Under the pieces are notes generated by a model. That model did no database searches. It was not told the origin of the DNA and saw only the letters and a list, made by a program, of their open reading frames with translations. The position numbers and the translations under genes are program-made. From Diphasiastrum complanatum (lineage: Eukaryota; Streptophyta; Lycopodiopsida; Lycopodiales; Lycopodiaceae), in assembly GCA_029204225.1 (NCBI GenBank), contig CM055111.1:29920790-29984789 (forward strand): 64,000 nt of DNA, given 5' to 3'. Of this stretch, positions 9,976 through 21,564 are shown in pieces (position 1 is the first letter of the stretch; each line of letters starts with the position of its first letter).

Positions 9976-11822
9976 GTTAGCCGAATTTTCGTCATAAAAA
10001 ATCGGGCTAATTTGGGACAAAAAGCAGTTGCGGAGTATTTGACGAGCACCAAAATACTGTGAATTCTGCTTAAGTTGATGCAAAATATTGGACCAATGCG
10101 GGTCCCAGCCCGCCCTTAAAGTGGCTAGACACATTAATTATTAATAGATGATTGAACTTTTATAACAATCACAAGAACCGTCGAAAATATTGGACATATG
10201 CTAATTTTCTGTAAGACCAAAGAAAAATACCAGTCCATGTAGAAATAGATCCCAACCCGCCTAAATGTGGCCAGTCAAAACTTTTACGGCCTTAAAATTG
10301 GCCCGAATGTAAAAATGCCAAAAATACCGAGCAAAATTTTGATGTACTCGAAAATATTTCTACTAATACAAAAACCTCTTTGTTTTTCAAGAACAGTTGG
10401 TTTCCTCTCAAGATTGCTTCGTCTGTCACTTGAAACAACGTCAGCAATTTGAAGAATCAAAATCTGGTCAGTTGAATTACTGATAGGAAAAATAGACAAA
10501 ATGACATACATCAGTGAATGGGCACAGTGGGTTTTGAAAATATGGGTACATGACAACTTACGGCATCAAAACCGCAATCACATGGAAAACTCAGCAAGGC
10601 AAATGGGAATGGCAGTATTAAATACCGGGGGAGGCCAAAATAACCAGCCAACTTGAAGGAAAAAAAAATGTACACAAGTGGGTAACTTGTAAAAATTGCT
10701 TGGGAAAAATATCACTAAGTTAATGGAAGGGGGGGTGAATCTTATTTACAAAAATCTTGGAATGACATCATTCCATGGCCAAATGTCAAAAGGGGGGGCT
10801 GGCTGCATACATCATGCATGAGTCACTTTGGCAATGATAAACAAAATTTTGAAAAAATCTATATGTACACCAAGTGTCCGTAGGTGTTTGGGCAGGTACA
10901 AGTGAAAGAAATAAGGGAGGAAAAAGTCGGATTGATGTGATGGGTGCAGTTGCATTGCTCACATGTTGAAATAGAGTGAAAGGGGTGAAGAATGACAAAA
11001 TGGCTGGGTGAAGGGTGGGCTCCTACCACGATCTATAAAATACCACCAAACGTTGAGTAAAATGTATCTAAACCAGTGAAGAGTTCTGCTCTGGTTTTTG
11101 TTTGCTACTCTGCTAAGCTTTTGTGTTATGATACACTGTTATGTTGTTCTCTAGGAGCTTTTCTGATAGAAAGATTGGAGAGGTAATTGTGAGACTACTA
11201 TGAAAGAGTGTAAAATGATGGAGAGTGTGTATACTGAATTCCGTTGCAATGCTGTTATGTGTTGTTGGAGCTTTGCTTGAGAATGGGTATGGGTTGGTTG
11301 CATATAGTGTGAGGGATAGTATAATGCTAAGAATTCTATTAAAGTGTCCGAATATTGTGCTGAAGGAATTGACCCACGCTGTGATGATTGATTCAGTTCT
11401 AGAGTCATCAAAGATGGAGGTATTTTCAGAGAACGTTCTATAGAGATACAACTATTATAAATCTGGTTGAGGGAGAGGCGTAGTCGGTTGATATGGATAC
11501 GTCCTGAGTCTTATACTGCTTGCGAAAATGCATGAAGCTGAAAGCATCTATGATCTGTCTAGTGTCCGAATCCATCGTAGTGCGAGTAATATGCATGGAG
11601 TAGGAGAGCCAGTATGCGGCCGGTGTGTAGTCGCCCGTCAATGAAGGATTAAACCATACGTAGCCATGATAGAAGTATCCCATGGTAGTCGCCACCGGTT
11701 GAAGAGTTTGTGTGTGAGATCCGGGCATCAACTGTTGTATATTTGTCTATCATGAAAAATGAATGAGCTCCTGAATGAACAAGAGTATGAGAGCTACTTA
11801 TGGGTGTTGTTTTGTGTGTGTA
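9976..11822. other. Unassigned region, possible TATA box at 11034
   Basis: No recognisable gene. Two related pieces with the pattern TCCCAGCCCGCC / TCCCAACCCGCC followed by a GTGGC(T/C)AG motif occur near 10097 and 10250. CTATAAAATACC near 11033 looks like a core promoter but leads to no supported gene. A minus-strand frame at 11438-11731 is listed separately. Confidence 0.35.
11438..11731 (-). CDS. Unrecognised 97-codon open frame
   Basis: This frame is open from an ATG at 11731 to a stop near 11438. The product is rich in Thr, Ser, Tyr and His with a mid-segment GYFYHGYVWFNPSLTGDYTP. I do not recognise the family and see no signal peptide, membrane span or repeated motif. It ends 90 bases from the insertion point of element A, so it could be part of an older sequence that A interrupted. 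I consider a chance frame as likely as a real exon. Confidence 0.2.
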   Translation of the reverse strand: MMPGSHTQTLQPVATTMGYFYHGYVWFNPSLTGDYTPAAYWLSYSMHITRTTMDSDTRQIIDAFSFMHFRKQYKTQDVSISTDYASPSTRFIIVVSL

Positions 11823-11827
11823 AAATG

Positions 11828-12742
11828 TAAAGAAACAAATTGTTTCTGGCCACAAAGCTATGATAGCTTTAGACCTCAAGGCAGAAGAGAAACAAAGGAG
11901 CTGCGTTGTCGCGAATATAAAAGCTTCGAGGACCAAAGACATGAAGATGATGATCAAACGAACACGAACACGAAGATAAAAGGTGCGTGGACCCAAGGCG
12001 ACCTAATGACAAAGCCAAAGGCACAAGAAGACACGAAGACCCAAGCGACGGCGGATCTCTACGCGTAAAAGAATAGATGAGATCACGGAAGTACCAGGAA
12101 GACATCATCCTCCAGAGACTGATAGGATACCGTTAGGACATGCCTAATCAGTCGTTCTTGTAATCTCCTGATTTGCTAATCGTGTCCTCCTCTCTACATA
12201 CATGTAGATCCTGATTATTAATAATGCAGTTGTAGTAGATTGGCAATATACCAATGTAAGTTGAGCACTATGTAGCCAGCAAGCTAAGGTTCAAGAAGTC
12301 CACTAGTAAGCGTGACAAGTTTTTGATTCGCGAAAGACAGAGTCTCTTTCGCGCCGACGCGTTGTGTGGTTTGTCACAATAGTGCTTAAAGAATTTTCTG
12401 ATAATGTAGTCGATGTTTTATGCAGAAGAGTTTCTTGTCTTGAACATGAATTGAATGCTTAATTGTCTGATAGTTGTATGTTTGTAATCAACTAGCTTCA
12501 ATTTTATTCCACACACTGGTTTTACCTTGTCGAATGCATAAGTAAATTCTACGTAGGTCAACAGTATTTGTCCTCACTTTGGAGGATTGTAGATCTTGTC
12601 ACAAAGGGCAGTAGACCCGAGGACATAATCGAATTCCATCTGGGTTTGTTTCTATGAGAATCTCAACAATGGGTATCAGAGGATGAAACAATTCATGTCT
12701 GGATACCCACTACACCCTTATCGGCAAGAAAAATTTCCAACA
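11828..12742 (+). repeat. 5' LTR of element A
   Basis: The LTR runs from TAAAGAAACAAATTG to TTTCCAACA. The right-hand copy starts TGAAGAAACAAATTG, so the canonical TG has become TA here, a single G-to-A change. The 3' end CA is kept. The true start is fixed by the AAATG duplication outside. Confidence 0.85.
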
Positions 12743-12743
12743 G

Positions 12744-12755
12744 TGGTATCAGAGC
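12744..12755 (+). other. Primer-binding site of element A (tRNA-iMet)
   Basis: TGGTATCAGAGC, complementary to the 3' end of initiator tRNA-Met, begins one base after the LTR end. This is the standard copia minus-strand primer site in plants. Confidence 0.85.
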
Positions 12756-12867
12756 CACGACAGACTCATATCCGAGACCTTATATAGCTAAAGAGCTATC
12801 AGATCCAAGAGACAAGCATTCAAAACAAGAAACCATAATGAACAGCTGAAGAACACAATCTACAGCA

Positions 12868-13790
12868 ATGGCATTGATCAGCAGTATACAGTCGAAGATC
12901 TGCACAATCCTCAACTCAGACGAGTTGAACTTCCTAGCATGGAAGATAAAGACCTCTCTCATATTGACGGGAAAAGGGCTATGGCCCTGAGTAGACGGCA
13001 CCGAAGAGATGCCTACAACTACTGGAAAAGAGCTATGAGAATGGAGAGAGAAGAACGACAAGGCAATAGCCGTGTTGTCATCATCCATGGAAGATAGCCT
13101 GATGCTTGACCTCGCGACACTCTCTAATGTAAGAGAGATGTGGGATACATTGTTTACCAGATTTCAAATGAAATCACGCAGCCAAATCATGCTTCTTGAA
13201 GATCAGTTGACAAATCTGCGATGGGATGGCAGAGACCTTACCTCTTTTATTAGAAAGATGAAGGATCTGTTCCTTTCATTACACAATGCCGGAACAGAGG
13301 ATGCAGTATCAACAGAGAAGCAGCTCACCTACATGTTAAGAGCTTTACCAAGATCTTTCCAGACAACTCAAACATTGCTAGCGAAGTATCGAACAATGAC
13401 ACTCGAAAAGGTAGTGATTGAGATTCGAGAAGAAGTCGAAGCTCGTGAGCACCTTGATCACAAGGACGTTTCTGATCAAGCTCTTTACGGCAACAAGGAG
13501 AAGCCAAAGAAGCAGTTCAAGCCTAAGAGGGAGTCAGACTGAAAGCAGGATCGAGACCAACAATCAGAGAGAGCCAACAAAGGCGGTTGGAAGAACAAAG
13601 AAAAGCCTAAACAACAGAATGGTGATAAGAAAACATGCATAAGATGCAGATGCGAAGGACATACTGTCGATTCGTGCTAGCTCAATCCAAAGATTGAGTG
13701 TATCCATTTCCACAAGAAGGGTCATGCAGCCATGGATTGCTATCAGAACCCGAGGAACAAGCAGCCTCAAGCCTCCACATCTGGCACACA
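12868..13790 (+). pseudogene. Gag of element A, broken
   Basis: Gag forms the particle around the RNA. The frame starts at an ATG (MALISSIQSK) and continues through LNFLAWKIKTSL, a typical copia gag start with a conserved Trp. It has TGA in place of Trp at two places (after GKGLWP and after GKEL), then is open at 13072-13542. Two zinc knuckles follow: CIRCRCEGHTVDSC, intact, and CIHFHKKGHAAMDC, in which the second Cys is Phe. Further stops separate them. Both TGA stops fit a TGG to TGA change. Confidence 0.8.
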
Positions 13791-15056
13791 AGAGGTGATC
13801 CTTGATTCAGGAGCTACTTCACACTTCGTTACATCAAGACGAATAATGTCTAATTTTTGAAGTACTAATCCATCAAGATTCATAGTACTTGGAGATGGAT
13901 CAAATACCGAGTGAATGGTATTAGTTCATTATGGCTCAACACAAACGGTAGAGGCCGATGACTTGAAGATGTTCTCTTCATACCCACACTACAACAAGAT
14001 TTGCTATCAGTAGCAAAGATAGCAGATGTTGGGATGTGTGTGACATTTTTAGACGAAACATGTAATATCGTTGAAGCCAGCACCTTTATATTGATCGCAC
14101 AAGGAATACTCAAAGTCAACCTGTATCATTTGAGGGTACGCCTACCAACAAATCAAGCACATCAAGCCCATGATTCTATAGATGTTCTATGGCATAGGCG
14201 ACTATGTCACATGAACTCAATGGCATTGTATCAAGCAAGCCAACATGGAGCTATCACAGGAGTAAGCATGTCAAATGCAACTAGTTTGACTACTTGTGAC
14301 ACGTGCATGAGAGAGAAGATGTCCCAAACGTCATTTACCAAAGATTCTTACAGAACAACAAAGATTCTGGAGCTGGTACATTCGGACATCTGTGGACCTT
14401 TTGATGTGATCTCAGTAGGAGGCTCGAAGTACTATATAACCTTCATTGACGACTAACAATAAGTTCGCTCGAGTATACCTCATTCACAACAAATCAGAGG
14501 CATTCGACAAATTCACAGAATATGTGAACTGGACAGAAAAATGCACAGGAAACAAGGTGAAACAGATCTGAACAGATCGTGGTGGCGAGTACATCTCAAA
14601 CCGATTCATTGATTTCTGCAATGAAGGAATCCTTCACAGAAGGACAACATCTTATACATCGCAGCACAATGATGTTGCATAAAGAAAGAATAGGACTCTC
14701 ATGGAAGCCACAAGGTGCATGATGGCCTATTCAAAGGCACCGAGAGTGCTATGGGCTGAAGCAGTAGCTACAGCTGCCTACATCCAGAACAAGATAAGCA
14801 AATCAAGTGTTCCTCACATGACACCACATGAACTATGGTGGGGTAGAAAACCCAATCTGACACATGTTCGGATTTTTGACTGTGCAGCTTATGCACATAT
14901 TCTTGATAAGTTTCGAAAGAAGCTCGACAAGAAGGTCGAATTAGGATACCTCATCGGATATGACAACCATTCGTCATACTACATGATTTACACGCCAAAA
15001 ATGAATCTAGTGAAGACTATCAGAGACGTCAAGTTCGATGACAAGAGTATAAACTC
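13791..15056 (+). pseudogene. Protease and integrase region of element A
   Basis: The protease active site reads VILDSGATSHF. The pre-integrase region follows with WHRRLCH and CDTC, the His-His-Cys-Cys zinc site, in the open segment 14001-14456. The integrase core has HSDICGPF (first Asp), a degraded TDRGGEY (second Asp) preceded by a stop, and a damaged block near the catalytic Glu, where GVAERKNRT is reduced to DVA, a stop, RKNRT. The open segment 14701-15060 then carries the integrase C-terminal part (LWAEAVATAAYIQN, RKPNLTHVRIF, DVKFDD). Sequence identity switches abruptly to element B near 15057. Confidence 0.82.
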
Positions 15057-15796
15057 TTGAAAATGGAAAGACTGTCTCTCAACATTGATGGTAAAGCTCT
15101 CTTTTCCAAAGACAAGCACAAGACAAGAAGTAAGAATCAACACCAACCCTCTTCAAGCAAGAACAATCTTATTTCCAAGGAGAAAGGAGAAGAGGATGAG
15201 TCCTCTCAAGCTTTCACATCCAAGAAGAAGAAGAAAAACATCAAGTGTTTCTTTTGTGGCAAGAAGGGGCATTATGCCACCAATTGCTTCAAGAAGAAGA
15301 GTCAATTCAAACAAGCCAACATTTCTAATGAAGAGAAGGAAGATGCTCATGCAAGTGATGGAGAGGGATCTCTTATGGTCTCGAGTTTTTCTTCATCACC
15401 TTTCAAGAAGGATGGTTTGTGGTATATCGACAGTGGAGCTTCTTCACATATGTGTAGCTCCAAGCATTCTTTTTCATTCATGTCACCTTATGAAAGAGCC
15501 AAGAAGTCCATCTACACAGCAAATGATCATGAGTGTGCTATTGAAGGCATAGGGACTATTCCCCTAAAGCTTTCTTCATCAAAAGTTCTTTCTCTGTCTA
15601 AAGTACTTTTTGTTCCTAAGTTAACAAAAAATCTTATTAGTGTTGGGCAATTGTTTGATAGTGGACTAGATGTGAATTTAAATGCTGATACATGTACAAT
15701 CAAGAAGCATGATGAGATCCTTGCATTTGGGTCTAGATATGGTAGAATCTACAAGCTTGATCCCAAAGAGTATGCTAACTCTTGTGATGATGCTTT
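15057..15796 (+). pseudogene. Gag tail and protease of element B (left of C)
   Basis: The open frame holds a Lys-rich linker, a canonical zinc knuckle CFFCGKKGHYATNC, the protease active site WYIDSGASSHMC and the conserved VLFVPKLTKNLISVGQL. It is cut after the codons for SCDDA by element C, which duplicated GCTTT (15792-15796 and 21840-21844). The frame resumes on the far side in the same register. The N-terminal capsid part of gag is missing. Confidence 0.85.
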
Positions 15797-16071
15797 AGTT
15801 AGAATTAAAAGTAAAATCATTGTGTTACTATACTGTGGGTCCTATCAATGGATAAGGATCAGTTGGCCTAGCCACAAGGCAAGTCGACGGGACACGCATC
15901 CCCCCAATGGCAACCTAGGTCATGCATGGGTTGCCTGAGTGAACAACTATATGTACAATGTAATTTCATTTTGAGAAATACAGTTGCTATGTGAGCTTGC
16001 TGTGGAGAGTGTTTTCTGTCTATGTTACTGTGTAGCATGATCTGTGTTCCTGTGCAAAGCAAATTCTAAGT
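15797..16071 (+). repeat. 5' LTR of element C
   Basis: It runs from AGTTAGAATTAAAAG to GCAAATTCTAAGT and abuts the primer-binding site with no gap. The ends form an imperfect 9-bp inverted repeat. A length of 275 bp is short for copia but within range. Confidence 0.85.
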
Positions 16072-16083
16072 TGGTATCAGAGC
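16072..16083 (+). other. Primer-binding site of element C
   Basis: TGGTATCAGAGC follows the LTR directly and matches initiator tRNA-Met. Confidence 0.85.
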
Positions 16084-17394
16084 CGTACATGGAGTGTACA
16101 CAGTACAACATCACCGTTGAAGAGAGCTTCGGGAGAACTGTCTTCTGAGAGTTTGGGATTTACGACAGGTTGAAGATGGAAAGAGAAGCACTGGTGCATG
16201 GTTTCTAGTTTATAGAGGCTTGATAAACTCAACAGAGAGATTATTAGCCTGTGCATAGCATCAGACATGGAAAAATTTGGTGAAAATTTGACAATTTTGA
16301 AGCCAGCTGAAAATTGAAACCGGGTTTGGGGTTACGGTTTTTATACATAACTGGTGATTTCTTCGTTGTTTGTGCACCATTTTGGATGTCGTAAGGACAG
16401 GAAGGAGGCTAATGACATTGTCAACCAGCATGGAGATATTCTGAGGTTTATGTCAGAGATTTGTCTCCAGACAGTTAACCTAGCAGATTTGCGGTAAAAG
16501 GTGAAAAAAAGGCCACTTTGTCAAGTTGAGCTAAAATCATCGTTTCTACAAGGAATTTCTTGAGTGAACACTCTACAGACTTGGGATAAGTAGGGCAACC
16601 ATGCTCCAGGCCTCAGATCGTGCTCAAATCGATCCATAGGCGAGTTAGATCAAGCAAAAATGAGTGTGGGGAGGTGCGGCCATAGACAGGGAGGTCGCAG
16701 ACTGTTTGCGTGTGGAACCAAAGTGAAACCATAGTGTTTCAAAGTGGACAGTGTCTAAAAGACTCTCCATTGGTGCACAAAAGTGTTCAGATTAGTTGGA
16801 TAGAGAAATTACAAGATCGACGGCTCAGATTGTGCTACCTAGAAGGGATATCCACAGTTGGATCATATTCAACCATTGGATGGAGTTTGAAGGGCTGTTG
16901 AAGAGGGCCCTGAAGAAGTGAAGTGCATTTTAGCCTTCAACTTCATTAAAAAATTTCATAATGAAATTGGAGTTGGGTCCTTTCATAAGTGAAGAGTGAA
17001 GCTTCTTCAAGGTGAAGAAACAGTTCAAAAACTAGAAAAGTCCCTATTTTTGGGTCCTTTGCCCGTGTTGACCCAAACGAAAGGCTATAACCTCCAAACG
17101 AAAGACACCCGAACTGTACCTGCAAGTACGGTACAGCACAACAGAGTGATTGCAGCAGAGAAAGTGTTCGGAGTATGCCAGAAGTGATTTCACCATTCCA
17201 CTGGGCACGTTGTTGGGAGTTAACGACTGAGTGCATTTCGGAAGGCGACGCCGATTTGGCTTTTAAATTGGTGGAAAAGCGGCAAGTGGCTTGGTAAGGG
17301 AAAAAGTGTAGGTCATTATTTTCAACTTTTAACATCACTGTTGGCCTCGGCATACTGTTCTTAGCCTAAGGCAGAAGTTTCAAGCAGTTTTGCA
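16084..17394 (+). other. Long untranslated leader of element C
   Basis: About 1.3 kb separates the primer-binding site from the gag ATG. No frame here resembles a known protein. Such a leader would carry dimerisation and packaging signals, but none can be pointed to in the sequence. Confidence 0.6.
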
Positions 17395-18209
17395 ATGGCA
17401 AACATGGGAGAGTCCATTTTGAGTGAAAGTAGCAAATTGGACAGGATTTCCAACTGTGCAGTGTGGAAATTCAAAATGAAAAACATACTAATGGAGAAAG
17501 ACATGTGGGAAGTCGTCACAGGTGATGAGAGAAGGCCGCCAAATGAAGCAGATATCAAAGTGTTTGACAAAAAGATGAGAAAAGCTTTGACCTTCATTAA
17601 CTTGTCAGTGAAGGATCACATCATTATCCACATTTGTGATGTTGTTACACCTAGACAGGCATGGGATGTGCTAAAGGAGCAGTTCGAGATGTCAAATCCG
17701 TCAAGAATCATGTTTCTGAAGTCAAAATTGAATAGTATCTGCATGGAGCTAGGAGAGCACATTCAGACGTACATGACCAGAATCAAGACAATGAGAGATG
17801 AACTGCATTCTATTGGTGAGCGCATACGTGATGTGGAGCTGGTGCACAATGATTGTGCGGCATTACAGAACCCTATCAGATGTTTGTGAGAGGAATAGCA
17901 TCAAGAGAAAGATTGCCAACCTTTGACGAGCTCACAAGAATCTTGATGCAGGAAGAGCAACGACGAGAAATGGTGAAAGCTAGACGTCAAAATACTGACG
18001 ATCAGGCACTTGCGACACACCAAAAACAAGGCAAGGACAAGGGCAAGAAGAAGTCTAAGCGGCAATTTACCAAGTCTCAGGAGGACGAGGGATATTCCAA
18101 TAAAACTAAGAAGAAAGGCAAGTGCTTCCATTGTGGTAAAAAGGGCCATTGGAAGAGTGAATGTCGCAAATTCCTGGCGGAACAAGGCAAGGGAAAACAA
18201 AACAAGTAG
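17395..18209 (+). pseudogene. Gag of element C, frameshifted
   Basis: The ATG at 17395 starts MANMGESILSESSKLD, followed by VWKFKMKNIL, AWDVLKEQFEM and a coiled-coil-like middle (residues 1-160 or so). The frame shifts between 17853 and 17889 and continues to a canonical zinc knuckle CFHCGKKGHWKSEC near 18121-18162. The frame ends at 18209, and protease sequence overlaps in another frame. The closest gag in the window is the minus-strand one at 57216-58354, which shares the LPESSKID/WKFKM pattern. Confidence 0.85.
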
Positions 18210-18689
18210 GTAACATTGTCGATGAGGGTGAGATTGAAGACTCTAGCATCTTCGTATCTGCATTGTCATCTAATCAAGATGATCAAGCATGGTATATTGA
18301 CTCGGGAGCCACAAGATACATGACAGGTAACAAGAATTGGTTCAGTAGTTTGAAAGTGTTGGATAATGGAACATCTGCTTTACAAGCAAATGGTGAGGTG
18401 TGCAAGATCAAGGGGATAAGCACCGTTTCAATCCAACTACCTGATGGCAAAGCAGGATGATCAGGGAGTACTTTACGTACCAAGTTTGAAGAAAAATCTA
18501 CTTTCTGTTGGAGTCATTACTGATCAAAAGTTGAAAGTAGAATTCACCCATGATCGTTGCTTTGTGAAGGATGTGAACCAAAAGTTCAAAGTTATTGCGG
18601 ATCAAGTAAGAGAGCCCAATACAAAATTGTATAGGTTGAATGCTACAATTAAGGGGCACCATGGACTTGTATCATCCATTCCATAAGAG
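18210..18689 (+). pseudogene. Protease/pre-integrase of element C
   Basis: The aspartic protease site reads WYIDSGATRYMTG. The following VLYVPSLKKNLLSVG is in a different frame from the active site, so there is a shift near 18445. A further shift between 18655 and 18690 leads into the integrase frame. Confidence 0.8.
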
Positions 18690-20820
18690 GCTTGGTCACT
18701 TAAACTTGGAAAGCCTCAGTTTGATGAGAAAATTGGAGATGGTAACAAGATTGCCTACCATAGAAGATCACTTGAAATCGATGTGCAAATCTTGTGTATA
18801 TGGGAAGCAGCATCGAGAGAAGTTCAATAAAGGGGGTGTTGCAAGAGCAAAGAACATCCTGGATTTAATCCACATAGATTTATGTGGGCTTATGAGGACC
18901 ATGTCCTTAGGTAAAGCCTTCTATTTCATGACCTTTATTGATGATATGTCACGTAACACGTGGATCTACTTCTTGAAGAAGAAATTAGATGCATTTGATA
19001 ACTTCAAGAGCTTCAAAGCATTGGTCGAAAATCAAACAGGTAGGAAGATCAAAGTCCTAAGATTAGATAGTGGAGGTGAGTACAAGTCTAATGACTTCAA
19101 TGATCTTTGTGATCAATGTGGGATTAAAAGACAATTTACGCAAGCTCATACTTTTGCTCTCAATGGTGTAGCTGAGCGCAAGAATCGTACGATTGTGGAA
19201 AGTGCCAGATCTATGCTAGTTGAGATGAAACTACCAAAAGATTTTTGGTCGGAAGCATGTAGCACGGCAGTCTATCTTCAAAATAGAAGTCCTACCATTG
19301 CCATACCAAAGATAACACCTGAGGAAGCATTCATGAAGAAGAAGCCAACGGTAAACCACTTGCGAATCTTTGGATGTAAGGCCTTTGTACACATTCCTAA
19401 GGAAGAGAGACATAAACTTGATGTAAAAACTATCAAGTGCATATTCCTAGGATATGATGATCGTGTGAAGGGCTATAGATGTTTTGATCCAATGGAAAAC
19501 AAAATCCATATAAGCCATGATGTTATCTTTGATGAATCCAAGATGTATGAAGACGAGGATGCTGAGAAGATAGACACATCCAGTGGGAAAAATGGTATAG
19601 TGAGGATACCACCTGATGATGATCCATTCATTGACCTTCCGAGTGATGAACATGAGGATACATATCAAGATACTACTACTCAACCTCAAGAGACAGGTTG
19701 GAGAGGTAGGGACAAACCTTTTGGTGCAAGAAGGATTGAAGTTGCAAGTGACAAACGCAAGGAGAAGGATGTATCATGGGATAAATTTTCACCAGGAAGC
19801 CGATCACCTGACAGAAAGCTCCCTAAGTGGTTTGAGAGATTGTTGGAGAGCCGCAACATGGATGACTTTCCAGGATCATCTAGCCAGAGAGAGCTACAAA
19901 GATCAACAAGAGAGAAGACACTACCTGAAAGGTATGAAGCAAATTATGCTCTCTTATCTAGCATTATTCAAAATAAAGAACCTTCGACTTATGGTGAAGC
20001 GAAGGATGATGGCATTTGGGTCAAGGTCACGGGAGAGGAGATGGAGTCAATCGCTAAGCATAGCACATGGGACTTAGTAGAACCACCAGTTGGCAAGAAA
20101 TCCATTGGTTGCAAATGGGTATATAGGACTAAGTATCATGCAGATGGAAGTATAGCAAAGCACAAGGCAAGATTGGTGATCAAAGGGTACACACAAAGTA
20201 AAGGCATCGACTATGAGGAGACCTTTGCGCAGGTTTGTAAGTGGAATACTCTACGTCTACTTGTTGCTTTAGCTTCACATTTTGGTTGGCCTTTGCATCA
20301 GATGGATGTGAAATCTGCTTTTCTAAATGGTGAGTTAGAAGAAGAAGTGTTCATGGATCAACCTGAAGGCTTTGTAGCGAAGGGACAGGAAAATAAAGTA
20401 TGTCGCTTGAAGAAAGCGTTGTATGGTCTTAAACAAGCACCACGTGCGTGGTATAACATGATTGATGCCTACTTTCGTTCAAAGGGAATGATGAGAACAC
20501 ATTCTGATCCAAATCTATATGTCTTATGCTTTGATGGTATGGTTGCTTTGATTTCTCTTTATGTTGATGACTTGATTATTATGGGAAATAATCAAGAGAT
20601 GATAGATATGATAAAAAAAGACGTTATGGAACAATTCGAGATGACTGATCTCAGTCTGATGCATTACTGCCTTGGAGTAGAAGTGTGGCAAAAAGGACAT
20701 GAAGTGGGTTTAACACAGGTGAAGTATGTCAAAGAGTTATTGCACAAGTTTAGGTTGCAGGATTGCAAACCAGTAAACACTCCTATTGAACCAGGTAAAA
20801 AGCTTTCTAAGCTTGATTAG
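18640..20820 (+). CDS. Integrase-RT polyprotein segment of element C (726 codons)
   Basis: This is the longest open frame in the window. The integrase zinc site is H15, H20, C49 and C52. The catalytic triad is D80 (HIDLCG), D143 (RLDSGGEY) and E179 (GVAERKNRT), with 35 residues between the last two as expected. An acidic linker spans about residues 300-440. The RT domain follows, with IGCKWVYRTKY, HQMDVKSAFLNGELEEEVFM, KALYGLKQAPRAWY and the YVDD active site at 641-644. The first stop, TAG at 20818, truncates the product before RNase H. All catalytic residues are kept, so this copy is relatively young, but gag frameshifts upstream would block normal expression. Confidence 0.9.
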   Translation: MLQLRGTMDLYHPFHKRLGHLNLESLSLMRKLEMVTRLPTIEDHLKSMCKSCVYGKQHREKFNKGGVARAKNILDLIHIDLCGLMRTMSLGKAFYFMTFIDDMSRNTWIYFLKKKLDAFDNFKSFKALVENQTGRKIKVLRLDSGGEYKSNDFNDLCDQCGIKRQFTQAHTFALNGVAERKNRTIVESARSMLVEMKLPKDFWSEACSTAVYLQNRSPTIAIPKITPEEAFMKKKPTVNHLRIFGCKAFVHIPKEERHKLDVKTIKCIFLGYDDRVKGYRCFDPMENKIHISHDVIFDESKMYEDEDAEKIDTSSGKNGIVRIPPDDDPFIDLPSDEHEDTYQDTTTQPQETGWRGRDKPFGARRIEVASDKRKEKDVSWDKFSPGSRSPDRKLPKWFERLLESRNMDDFPGSSSQRELQRSTREKTLPERYEANYALLSSIIQNKEPSTYGEAKDDGIWVKVTGEEMESIAKHSTWDLVEPPVGKKSIGCKWVYRTKYHADGSIAKHKARLVIKGYTQSKGIDYEETFAQVCKWNTLRLLVALASHFGWPLHQMDVKSAFLNGELEEEVFMDQPEGFVAKGQENKVCRLKKALYGLKQAPRAWYNMIDAYFRSKGMMRTHSDPNLYVLCFDGMVALISLYVDDLIIMGNNQEMIDMIKKDVMEQFEMTDLSLMHYCLGVEVWQKGHEVGLTQVKYVKELLHKFRLQDCKPVNTPIEPGKKLSKLD

Positions 20821-21510
20821 TCACAGTCATTTCATGCTACGTTGTATAGACAGCTAGTAGGGAGCTTGATTTACCTTACCACGACTAAAACAGATATATG
20901 CGATGCTGTTGGCATTGTAAGTCAGTTTATGGTAGCCCCTATGGAAACGCATTGGAAGGTAGCTAAACGCATTTTGCGTTATGTGAAAGGAACTTCAGAG
21001 TATGGCTTGATTTACAGGAAGCATGATGGTTTACCTGAGTTGTGTGGCTATGTGAATGCGGATTGGGGAGGTGACTATGATGATCGTAGATCCACCACAG
21101 GGTATGTATTCTAGTTTTGTGGTAGTTGCTTTTCCTGGTCTAGTAAAAAGCAAAGTACATTTGCTCTTTCCACCACAGAAGCAAAGTATAAGGCAATGTG
21201 TAGTGCAGCACATGAAGTTATATGGTTGAGACAAATCTTGGAAGAAATTGGCCTGAAGCAGAAAAATCCCACGACTTTACATAGCAACAATCAGAGTGGC
21301 ATTCAACTAGCAAAGAATCCAGTGTTCCATGCGAGAACTAAACACATTGAGATTCAGTATCACTATATACGTGAGAGGCTGTTGAGTCGTGAAATTCATG
21401 TTGTTCATTGTAGCACAGAAGAACAACTAGCTGATATTTTCACTAAGCCACTTAATGGAGAAAAGTTTGATAAGTTTAGATCAAAGCTTTCTGTACTTAA
21501 AGTTTGTTGA
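20821..21510 (+). pseudogene. RNase H region of element C
   Basis: The same frame continues past TAG 20818 with YRQLVGSLIYL, NADWGGDYDDRRSTTGYVF, a second TAG at 21112, then STTEAKYKAM, HARTKHIEIQYHYIRE and EEQLADIFTKPL. The Asp and Glu residues expected for RNase H are visible. Two stops in an otherwise unshifted frame are the only damage. Confidence 0.85.
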
Positions 21511-21554
21511 CTTTAAAGCTATGTATATGTCTGTATAAAAAGTAGACTCTACTT

Positions 21555-21564
21555 TAAGGGAGAG
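21555..21564 (+). other. Polypurine tract of element C
   Basis: TAAGGGAGAG lies directly before the 3' LTR and is the expected plus-strand primer site. Confidence 0.7.

Noticed and set aside
9760-10134. 124-codon minus-strand frame
   Set aside because: It crosses the end of the direct repeat and the antisense of the U2AF35-like start, so it is a composite chance frame.
12744-12760. tRNA gene at TGGTATCAGAGCC sites
   Set aside because: These short matches to the tRNA-iMet 3' end are retroelement primer-binding sites; no tRNA body follows any of them.
15085-15552. 155-codon Arg/Ser-rich frame
   Set aside because: It is an out-of-frame reading of the Lys-rich gag tail and protease of element B.
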